16,666 nt of DNA from Lachnospiraceae bacterium UBA7012 (GTDB lineage Bacteria > Bacillota > Clostridia > Lachnospirales > Lachnospiraceae), in contig DJXE01000118.1 in NCBI GenBank assembly GCA_002449595.1, positions 1-16,666 on the forward strand. The letters run 5' to 3'. Positions 8,923 through 16,666 of this stretch are shown here, piece by piece. Made by a program: the position numbers and the translations under genes. The notes under the pieces were generated by a model, which saw only the letters and a program-made list of their open reading frames with translations, made no database searches and was not told the DNA's origin. The first letter of the stretch is position 1, and each line of letters starts with the position of its first letter.

Positions 8923-8956
8923 AAAATCGGGAGGCCTGTGCTGGCCTCCCGATTTT
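8923..8956. terminator. Bidirectional terminator between ATPase and PHP-HAD genes
   Basis: A 14-bp perfect stem, AAAATCGGGAGGCC (8923-8936) with GGCCTCCCGATTTT (8943-8956), closes a 6-nt loop. The T-run on the plus strand and the A-run on the 5' side make it work in both directions. It sits between two convergent stop codons (8904 and 8975). Confidence 0.93.
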
Positions 8957-8974
8957 GTATTCAGATCATCGTAA

Positions 8975-10654
8975 TCAAATCATCTTCATCAGCTCCGGCG
9001 CAAAGCCGTCGTGGTCGCAGTCCTGCTCCGTGATGAGGTCGGCGGCCTCCCGCATGGAAGGGTAGAGCTCCGCGCCGTTCTTCATCAGGATGCCGCACCC
9101 GGCGGCGCGGATCATCTCGAGGTCGTTCTCGGAGTCGCCCGCGGCGATGGCGTTTTCGATCGGAAGCCCGAGCTCCCGGCAGAGCCAGCGGACGATCGTC
9201 CCCTTGTTGATGCCTTTCGGCACGATCTCAAGGTAGTTGGGATTGGAGTAGAACAACTCCAGGTCATCCGGGAAGCGCTCGTGCAGCTGCGCGCGCAGCA
9301 CTTCCAGCTTCTCAGGCTGCTCCAGCTCGATCGCGAGGATCTTGCCGGGACGGTTCTTCTGGTATTTCATCACGTCGTCCGTGATGATGACGGGCATCTG
9401 CACACGCTCCACATAGAAGGCGAGCGCTTCATCGTCATGTTCGCAGAGAATATGCTTTCCCTCATACGTCTGGAAATGGATGCCGTTCTCTCTTGCGATG
9501 CGGCACACCTCCTCGCAGATGGCGAGGTCGATGCCGGTGTGATAGAGCGTCATCTCCCTTTCGCAGTCATAGAGCCCGGTGCCGTTGAACCCGCACAGGA
9601 ACATGCCGGGGTAGTGAAGATCCTTTTCCTCGGCGAGCGTCAGGACGTTGCTGAGCGCACGCCCGGAGATCAGGACGAACCGGTTTCCGGCGTCGCTCCA
9701 CTTCTGAAGTACATCCCGGACCGCGGGCATCAGCTCTCTTTTGGAATTGACGAGCGTTCCGTCGAAATCGGAGAAAAACACTTTCGTGTCACTCGTGATC
9801 CCGTGCAGCCGGTGCTTCATTGCGGTGAGATACTCCGCGGGGACTTCCAGGTCGCCGTAGCCGGTGCCGAGAGAGAGGCCGGGCTTGTTTTCCCCGTGGA
9901 AATCGGAGCCGCCGCTCTTCATGAGGCCGTACTCTTCAGCGATCGCGCTGAGGTAGGAGACTTCATCTTCCGTGTGCGTGCAGTAGCGCACTTCGATGCC
10001 GGCGAGACCGGCGTCCTTCAGCTCGCCGACGAGGCTGCGCAGCACTTCGTCCCCCAGCTTGTACTGCATCGGGTGTGCAAGGACCGGAATGCCGTGGTGG
10101 CGGAGGATCATGTGGACCGCGTCCTGCGGCGTGACCTTTTCGCGCGGAACGTAGCAGGGGCAGTCCTCGCCGATGTACTTCTCGAACGCCTCCACGATGG
10201 TGGAGACGTAGCCGCGCGACATCATAAAGCGGGCAAAGTGCGCCCGCGTGAGCACGGATTCGCGGAACTCCTGATGGAGTTCTACAATCGTCATCGGGAA
10301 GCCGGCATCCGTCAGTTTGCCCGCCATGCGCCCGTTGCGCGCTTCGCGCTCTTCGCGCAGTGCGTGAAGCCTTGCGGTAAACGCCTCGTCGCGGAAATCG
10401 ATGAAGAGCCCGACGATATGGATATCCTTGCCATAATAGTCCGTGGACAGCTCCACGCCCGGGATCACTTCGACGCCATAGCGGTCCGCCGCGGCGAGCG
10501 CCTCGCGCACGCCGTCCGTCGTGTCGTGGTCCGTGAGCGCGATCGAGGAGAGACCCGTCTGCGCGGCGAGCTTTACGAGCTCCGTCGGCGTGAGGGTCCC
10601 GTCAGAAAACGAAGAGTGGGTATGGAGATCTACGCGGCCGGTCAGTGTATTCAT
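8975..10654 (-). CDS. PHP-domain phosphoesterase fused to a HAD-IIB (Cof-type) phosphatase
   Basis: One uninterrupted 559-residue frame joins two phosphatase domains. Residues 7-285 are a PHP domain like RnaAM/YciV enzymes, with metal ligands H11 and H13 (DLHTHSSFSDG), D18, H43 (TDHD), E68 (GVELS), H79, H194 (LAHP), D251 and H253 (SDFHG). Residues 291-559 are a HAD-IIB domain with the nucleophile D296 and acid D298 (SDFDGTL), S330 (LISGR), K484 (GINKG) and GDSENDLEM (D507, D511). Both active sites look complete. Related PHP enzymes hydrolyse nucleoside 3',5'-bisphosphates or short RNA 5' ends; Cof enzymes act on sugar or cofactor phosphates. The start at 10654 gives an immediate PHP motif and follows AAAGGG. 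The open frame extends further upstream through the ABC-F gene but is not protein-like there. It lies 23 nt after the ABC-F gene, probably in one transcript. The substrate is unknown. Confidence 0.9.
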   Translation of the reverse strand: MNTLTGRVDLHTHSSFSDGTLTPTELVKLAAQTGLSSIALTDHDTTDGVREALAAADRYGVEVIPGVELSTDYYGKDIHIVGLFIDFRDEAFTARLHALREEREARNGRMAGKLTDAGFPMTIVELHQEFRESVLTRAHFARFMMSRGYVSTIVEAFEKYIGEDCPCYVPREKVTPQDAVHMILRHHGIPVLAHPMQYKLGDEVLRSLVGELKDAGLAGIEVRYCTHTEDEVSYLSAIAEEYGLMKSGGSDFHGENKPGLSLGTGYGDLEVPAEYLTAMKHRLHGITSDTKVFFSDFDGTLVNSKRELMPAVRDVLQKWSDAGNRFVLISGRALSNVLTLAEEKDLHYPGMFLCGFNGTGLYDCEREMTLYHTGIDLAICEEVCRIARENGIHFQTYEGKHILCEHDDEALAFYVERVQMPVIITDDVMKYQKNRPGKILAIELEQPEKLEVLRAQLHERFPDDLELFYSNPNYLEIVPKGINKGTIVRWLCRELGLPIENAIAAGDSENDLEMIRAAGCGILMKNGAELYPSMREAADLITEQDCDHDGFAPELMKMI

Positions 10655-10677
10655 GTTTGGCCCTTTACAGGCGGGAC

Positions 10678-12309
<1,632 letters not shown>

Positions 12310-12344
12310 AGAATTCCTCCCGAGTTTTCTTGCATTTTCCGCCC

Positions 12345-12350
12345 ATTATC
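12345..12350 (-). promoter_or_regulatory. Possible -10 of the ABC-F gene
   Basis: On the minus strand GATAAT (complement of 12345-12350) lies about 35 nt before the ABC-F start, in an AT-rich island between divergent genes. No clear -35 is seen upstream. Low-confidence prediction. Confidence 0.3.
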
Positions 12351-12388
12351 ATATATGAAACGGGGCGGGCGCGCAAGCCGTGAGAATG

Positions 12389-12397
12389 TGATATACT
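12389..12397 (+). promoter_or_regulatory. Extended -10 promoter of the unknown-GDPD gene pair
   Basis: TGaTATACT (12389-12397) is a good extended -10 element. The -35 region is GC-rich and unconvincing, as is usual for extended -10 promoters. The start point would be about 12404, leaving a leader of roughly 30 nt before the ATG at 12433. Confidence 0.5.
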
Positions 12398-12432
12398 CTT
12401 ACTATTCTACGATTGGAGAAAAGGACTTTCGA

Positions 12433-13029
12433 ATGTACGAGATCAAACCATCCTGGCATCAGTATTATATGGAAACGGAACCCGAGAGAAGGCAGCAGAT
12501 CTGGCTGAGCCTCGCGCAGCGCTATCCGGGAGAGCCCGTGATCGGGCATATGAAAAGGTTTTTCAACCTGCGCCACGAGAAGACCGGTGAGAACGGGAAA
12601 CTCATCGACGGCTTCCTGTGGGAAATCATGAACCTGCCGATCGTCTACGACGGAAGGCTCCTGTTCGTGAAGGGCAGGCAGAAGCAGGTCCGCGAGTCGC
12701 TGCGGAGGATGGGCTACTATGACGACGTCGAGGACGAGGCAGTGAAAACGGCGCTCTACTGGGAGATCCGCAATACGGTCCGTCGCTATATCGAGTGCTG
12801 CCAGAACCCGAATTACCGCAAGAAGATGTTCGGTGTCGTTGCGCTGGACGACGACGAGCGGAAGACGCAGATCCTGAAGGACTGCTGGAAGATGTCCGCC
12901 GGCGTCGCCGCGAGGGCGAAGATGGAAGAAGAGATGGAACTGTTCATCAAGGCGGTGAAGGACGAGTACTTCACGTCGGATGAGAGAGCGCCCCGCTGGT
13001 TTGAAGAAATGAGCAAAGAGAAGGCATAA
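12433..13029 (+). CDS. Unrecognised 198-residue cytoplasmic protein
   Basis: I do not recognise this gene. The ATG at 12433 is chosen because GGAGAAAAGGA (12415-12425) lies 7 nt upstream; the in-frame extension back to 12355 would cross the promoter. The protein begins MYEIKPSWHQYYM and has no signal peptide or membrane segment. It looks mainly helical and highly charged, with aromatic residues (PSWHQYY at 6-12, RFF at 42-44, PRWFEEM at 187-193). Central segments include FLWEIMNLPIVYDG (61-74) and a paired Cys (ECCQNPNYRKKMFG, 121-134). Codon use matches its neighbours. The GDPD gene starts 5 nt after its stop, so the two are probably translationally coupled, but this gives no specific function. 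Confidence 0.8.
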   Translation: MYEIKPSWHQYYMETEPERRQQIWLSLAQRYPGEPVIGHMKRFFNLRHEKTGENGKLIDGFLWEIMNLPIVYDGRLLFVKGRQKQVRESLRRMGYYDDVEDEAVKTALYWEIRNTVRRYIECCQNPNYRKKMFGVVALDDDERKTQILKDCWKMSAGVAARAKMEEEMELFIKAVKDEYFTSDERAPRWFEEMSKEKA

Positions 13030-13034
13030 GCTGT

Positions 13035-13901
13035 ATGATAAAGTTCCTCATTATCATCGGCGTCATCATTATAATGTATATTCTCGCCATCATGCCGAGA
13101 GTGATCCGGCGTCCCGACTGCAGCGCATTCGGGACGCGGTTTTTTGCGCACAGGGGCCTGCATGACAACGCCGGGGACGCCCCGGAGAACTCCATGCGCG
13201 CCTTTGAACGCGCGGTCCGCGCCGGCTTCGGGATCGAGCTCGACGTGCAGCTGACCGCTGACGGCGTGCCGGTGATCTTTCACGACCACGATCTGAAGCG
13301 GATGTGCGGCCGCCCCGAGAAGGTGCGGAGCCTCACGTTCGCGCAGCTGCGGGAGCTCCGGCTTCTTCAGACCGACCAGCAGATCCCGTCCCTGAAGGAA
13401 TTCCTCGAGATGGTAGGCGGGCGTGTGACGCTCCTTGTTGAGCTCAAAGAAGAGCGGCAGGACGTCTCGGTCTGCCGGAAAGTCATGCCGCTGCTTGAGA
13501 ATTATCAGGGATGCTATTGTATCGAATCTTTTAATCCCGCCGTGCTGCTCTGGCTTCGGATCCACAAGCCGCACATCATGCGCGGGCAGCTCTCGGACGG
13601 CTTCCTTCATATTCCGGAGTACCGCAGGCTCCACATCGCCTGGTACCTGGCGCTCGTCCAGAACCTGCTGCTGAATTTCGTGACGCGGCCGGACTTCATC
13701 GCGTATAACGTGAAGTTTGCCTCGAATCCGTCACTGCGATTGTGCCAGAGCCTGTTTCATGCCTACACCGCGACGTGGACTGTGAAGAGCGAGGAGCAGC
13801 TGAGCGAGGCGAAGAAACACTTCGACGCGTATATCTTTGACAGTTTTGTGCCGGCGGAGTTTATCGCTGGAGCGGATTCGTCGGATAACGTCATATCGTG
13901 A
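13035..13901 (+). CDS. Glycerophosphodiester phosphodiesterase, membrane-anchored
   Basis: This 288-residue enzyme should hydrolyse glycerophosphodiesters to sn-glycerol 3-phosphate and an alcohol. One hydrophobic helix (residues about 2-20) anchors the N-terminus. The GDPD barrel shows FFAHRGLH (36-43) with H39 and R40, PENSMRAF (50-57), the metal ligands E68 and D70 in IELDVQ, HDHD (83-86), VELKEE (135-140) and IESFNP. The length fits small GDPD proteins. The start lies 5 nt after the upstream stop codon, with GAGAAGG (about 13018-13024) as a ribosome site inside the preceding gene. The extracellular or cytoplasmic side of the catalytic domain is not certain. Its 3' end runs into a tandem repeat array. 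Confidence 0.92.
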   Translation: MIKFLIIIGVIIIMYILAIMPRVIRRPDCSAFGTRFFAHRGLHDNAGDAPENSMRAFERAVRAGFGIELDVQLTADGVPVIFHDHDLKRMCGRPEKVRSLTFAQLRELRLLQTDQQIPSLKEFLEMVGGRVTLLVELKEERQDVSVCRKVMPLLENYQGCYCIESFNPAVLLWLRIHKPHIMRGQLSDGFLHIPEYRRLHIAWYLALVQNLLLNFVTRPDFIAYNVKFASNPSLRLCQSLFHAYTATWTVKSEEQLSEAKKHFDAYIFDSFVPAEFIAGADSSDNVIS

Positions 13902-14089
13902 GCATAGCGTGATACGTCATTTCCTGAGCAGACAATAAGAAATATGCCATATCATGAACAGTAATAACGGGAATCGCTAATCTTTGAGCAGGCATAACGA
14001 GATTCGTCATCTCCTTAGCAGAATTACTGATTAATAACTTGAGTAGATAGAAAGGGATCCGTCATCTCCTTAATGGAAATGGCGGATCC
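13890..14089. repeat. Degenerate tandem array of about 30-bp units after the GDPD gene
   Basis: About seven imperfect units start near 13890, 13916, 13945, 13975, 14005, 14030 and 14060, i.e. with steps of 25-30 bp. Each unit has a 15-16-nt core close to CGTCATCTCCTGAGCA, followed by a purine- and AT-rich stretch like GGCATAACGAGATT. The best-preserved cores are 13890-13905, 13975-13990 and 14005-14020. Unit 1 overlaps the GDPD stop codon, and unit 7 is the left arm of the hairpin at 14054-14090. The array is AT-richer than the genes and contains no open frame of note. Confidence 0.65.
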
Positions 14090-14098
14090 CGTTTAGTT
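14054..14098. terminator. Hairpin terminator between convergent GDPD and alpha-hydroxy-acid oxidoreductase genes
   Basis: GGGATCCGTCAT (14054-14065) pairs with ATGGCGGATCCC (14079-14090) with a single G-T pair; the loop is 13 nt. On the plus strand it is followed by GTTTAGTTTT, an interrupted T-run. It is preceded by AAA, so it is only weakly suited to terminate minus-strand transcripts. Confidence 0.65.
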
Positions 14099-14126
14099 TT
14101 GTCTTGTCAGTTTGAAAAGCTCTGCG

Positions 14127-15167
14127 TCAAGCCAGGAAAGGATTGGAGGGCTTGTACAGATACTTTTCAGAGAGATCTGCGAGAGAAGAAGCGCCGCACA
14201 TCTTCATCGTATCGATGAGTTCCGCACCCAGCTTATTCGTTAAGACCTGCACGCCTTCCGCGGCGCCGCCGTAGACGGACGTGACGTAAGGGCGGGCGAT
14301 GATGACCGCGTCCGCGCCGAGGCAGAGCGCCTTGAAGATGTCGACGCCCGTGCGGATGCCGCCGTCCACGAAGATCTTCATGCTGCCGCCGACCGCCTGC
14401 GCGATCTCATAGAGGACTTCCGCTGTCGCTGCGCACTGGTCGAGCACGCGTCCGCCGTGGTTGGAGACGACGATGCCCTGTGCTCCCGCTGCGAGTGCCT
14501 TCTTCGCGGCTTCCGCCGTCATGATGCCCTTCACGATAAAAGGCTTGCCCGACGCCTTGATGATCTCGGAGAGCTCCGCGACGGTCTTGCTGCCTGCCGG
14601 GGGCTGAAGATTCTGCAGGAACGGGAGACCCGCCGCATCGATGTCCATTGCGACCGCGATGCTGCCGGAGGACTCGACGAGCGCGAACTTCTCCTTTAAT
14701 GTATTCACGTCCCAGGGCTTGACGGTCGGAACGCCGATGCCGCCGTTGGCGCTGATCGCAGCGCACGCCGCTTTCATGACGTCCGGATTTGTGCCGTCGC
14801 CGGTGAAGGCTGCAATGCCCGCGTCCGCGCATGCCGAGACGAGGATGTTGTTGTAAGCGACGTCATCGAGCTTGTCCCCGTAGTGGAGATTGACGGCGCC
14901 AACCGGTCCCGCGAAGATGGGATACTTCATCTCGTGGCCGAAGAAATCGAAAGAAGTGTCCGGATCACAGTTCTGCGCGATCGTGTCAAGGTTGACGCGG
15001 ATCCGCTTCCACGCGTCATAGTTGCGCATCGCGGTGTCGCCGATCCCCTTGGAGCCCGGGCCAGGCATCTGCGATCCGCAGGCTCTGCCGTTGCAGACTG
15101 GGCACGCCTTGCAGTAAGGCCCGCTGCAGGTCCGCGCGTTTGCGAGAACTTCCTGATAAGTCATCAT
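14127..15167 (-). CDS. FMN-dependent alpha-hydroxy-acid oxidoreductase with N-terminal cysteine cluster
   Basis: This 346-residue TIM-barrel flavoprotein belongs to the alpha-hydroxy-acid dehydrogenase / lactate oxidase superfamily. Barrel motifs include FAGPVGAVN (85-93), TGDGTNPDV (122-130), FIVKGI with K213, the catalytic-base motif SNHGGRVLD with H237 (235-243), and the FMN-phosphate loop FVDGGIRTG (266-274) with GADAVIIARP (284-293). The N-terminus carries C14, C19, C22, C25 and C30 within the first 30 residues. This is typical of anaerobe members and suggests an Fe-S or other metal centre for electron transfer rather than reaction with O2. The first of two adjacent ATGs is chosen; GGAGGGG lies 7 nt before it. 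The natural substrate, possibly lactate or another 2-hydroxy acid, cannot be read from sequence. Confidence 0.9.
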   Translation of the reverse strand: MMTYQEVLANARTCSGPYCKACPVCNGRACGSQMPGPGSKGIGDTAMRNYDAWKRIRVNLDTIAQNCDPDTSFDFFGHEMKYPIFAGPVGAVNLHYGDKLDDVAYNNILVSACADAGIAAFTGDGTNPDVMKAACAAISANGGIGVPTVKPWDVNTLKEKFALVESSGSIAVAMDIDAAGLPFLQNLQPPAGSKTVAELSEIIKASGKPFIVKGIMTAEAAKKALAAGAQGIVVSNHGGRVLDQCAATAEVLYEIAQAVGGSMKIFVDGGIRTGVDIFKALCLGADAVIIARPYVTSVYGGAAEGVQVLTNKLGAELIDTMKMCGASSLADLSEKYLYKPSNPFLA

Positions 15168-15476
15168 AATATTTCCCCTCCGTAGTAGTTCATTGCCGCT
15201 CCCTTGGCGGCATATGTCTGGACCTTATTCTAACATAACTATCATCCGCGAAACAGGCACAAGGGATGCCGCTGTCAGATGAATCGTATCCCGCCTCTGC
15301 CGGACCGGCTGCCAGCGGAAAGCAGAAGATCAGATTTCCGCTTCGTCAGCGGACTTACATAATTATAAAAAGACTATAAAATCATTGGAATCATAGAATA
15401 TTGAGTAATTTTGAGAAAATCAGAGAAAAGAAGAGTATAATGGAGAAAATCGAAAAACTGTTTGAATCTGCATAGC
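15168..15476. other. Gene-free divergent intergenic region
   Basis: No protein gene is visible here. On the minus strand, TAGAAT (complement of 15227-15232) is a possible -10 for the oxidoreductase, with a poor -35. A leader hairpin TGCCGC/GCGGCA (15194-15199, 15207-15212) lies between it and the gene. Bases 15314-15353 can form two competing hairpins. From about 15358 the DNA becomes very AT-rich and includes a possible -10 TATAAT (15436-15441) on the plus strand, with TTGAGA (15411-15416) at a long 19-nt spacing. Confidence 0.5.
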
Positions 15477-15505
15477 TTGCAATAAAGGCCGCAAGTTCAT
15501 ATTAT
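15477..15505 (+). promoter_or_regulatory. Sigma-A promoter of groESL
   Basis: TTGCAA (15477-15482) and TATTAT (15500-15505) are separated by 17 nt. The start point would be near 15512, immediately before the CIRCE element. Confidence 0.7.
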
Positions 15506-15516
15506 ACTTGTTGTGG

Positions 15517-15543
15517 TTAGCACTCGAACTAAACGAGTGCTAA
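15517..15543. promoter_or_regulatory. CIRCE operator (HrcA binding site)
   Basis: TTAGCACTC (15517-15525), nine bases, then GAGTGCTAA (15535-15543) is a perfect match to the CIRCE consensus; G and C at 15516 and 15544 extend the arms. Its place between promoter and groES implies repression by HrcA and induction by heat or unfolded protein. HrcA itself is not in this window. Confidence 0.98.
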
Positions 15544-15596
15544 CAAATAAGAAACTGAATCATGAGCATGATAATAAATTGAAGGAGGCAGTGATC

Positions 15597-15884
15597 ATGA
15601 GATTACAACCGTTGGGCGACAGAGTCGTATTGAAGCAGCTGACAGCGGAGGCAACGACGAAGTCCGGTATCGTCCTTCCGGGACAGGAGAAAGAGAAGCC
15701 GCAGCAGGCGGAAGTCGTAGCGGTCGGCCCGGGCGGCATGGTTGACGGGAAAGAGATCGCGATGTGCGTCAAGGTCGGCGACAAGGTCATCTATTCCAAG
15801 TATGCGGGAACAGAGATCAAGCTCGATGAGGACGAGAACTATATCATCGTTAAGCAGAGCGACATTCTGGCGATCCTGCAGTGA
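15597..15884 (+). CDS. groES: Co-chaperonin GroES
   Basis: GroES is the 10-kDa lid of the GroEL folding chamber. The 95-residue length is normal. The N-terminus RLQPLGDRVVLK, the mobile loop TTKSGIVLPGQEKEKP (21-36) that binds GroEL, and the C-terminal GDKVIYSKYAGTEIK with YIIVKQSDILAIL are all present. The ATG at 15597 follows GAAGGAGG (15581-15588) by 8 nt. A longer in-frame reading from 15513 would translate the CIRCE element and is rejected. GroEL follows after 115 nt, with no terminator seen between them. Confidence 0.98.
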   Translation: MRLQPLGDRVVLKQLTAEATTKSGIVLPGQEKEKPQQAEVVAVGPGGMVDGKEIAMCVKVGDKVIYSKYAGTEIKLDEDENYIIVKQSDILAILQ

Positions 15885-15933
15885 TCGGCAGCTGTGACAG
15901 CAGAAGATACAGACTTTAGTACAAAATCAGCGG

Positions 15934-16666
<733 letters not shown>

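Noticed and set aside
13890..14089. CRISPR array at the repeat region after GDPD
   Set aside because: The units are strongly diverged, the gaps between cores are only about 10-15 nt and similar to each other rather than unique spacers, and no cas gene is near.
15513..15596. Upstream extension of GroES by 28 codons
   Set aside because: It would translate the CIRCE operator; GroES proteins begin at the MRLQPLGDR motif, which has a strong ribosome site at the right distance.

Overview
The window looks like a chromosomal housekeeping segment of a G+C-rich member of the Clostridia, most likely Lachnospiraceae or a close relative. The reasons are strong GGAGG-type ribosome binding sites, a perfect CIRCE operator before groES, a clostridial type of FMN-dependent alpha-hydroxy-acid oxidoreductase with an N-terminal cysteine cluster, and a DUF815 ATPase. 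Third codon positions are mostly G or C, which also opens long false frames on the opposite strand. No transposase, phage gene, rRNA, tRNA or CRISPR array was found.

Layout. Bases 1-513 hold the end of a DUF815 AAA-type ATPase. Bases 549-4494 hold a polyphosphate module: a promoter, a Ppx/GppA-family phosphatase with a C-terminal HD-like region, and polyphosphate kinase Ppk1. Bases 4544-6139 hold a PurF-like phosphoribosyltransferase whose glutaminase catalytic cysteine is missing, preceded by a palindrome and a possible promoter and closed by a strong terminator. Bases 6208-8956 are a metal-resistance operon: a near-consensus promoter overlapping a 13-2-13 operator, a SmtB/CzrA-type ArsR repressor, a stand-alone HMA metallochaperone-like protein, a Zn/Cd/Pb-type P1B-ATPase and a bidirectional terminator. 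Bases 8975-12309 (minus strand) hold an ABC-F ATPase followed by a PHP + HAD-IIB fusion protein. Divergent from these, 12389-13901 hold an unrecognised 198-residue protein and a membrane-anchored glycerophosphodiester phosphodiesterase (GDPD). A degenerate tandem array of about 30-bp units (13890-14090) then separates GDPD from a convergent alpha-hydroxy-acid oxidoreductase (14127-15167, minus). Finally, 15477-16666 hold groES and the first part of groEL under HrcA/CIRCE control.

How the genes work together. Ppx and Ppk make and break polyphosphate. ArsR, HMA protein and P-type ATPase form a self-regulated Zn/Cd efflux unit. GroES and GroEL are the chaperonin pair.

The items most worth a second look are the glutaminase-dead PurF paralogue, the PHP-HAD fusion, the 30-bp degenerate repeat array after GDPD, and several intergenic RNA hairpins and palindromes. 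No clear new defence or mobile system is visible.
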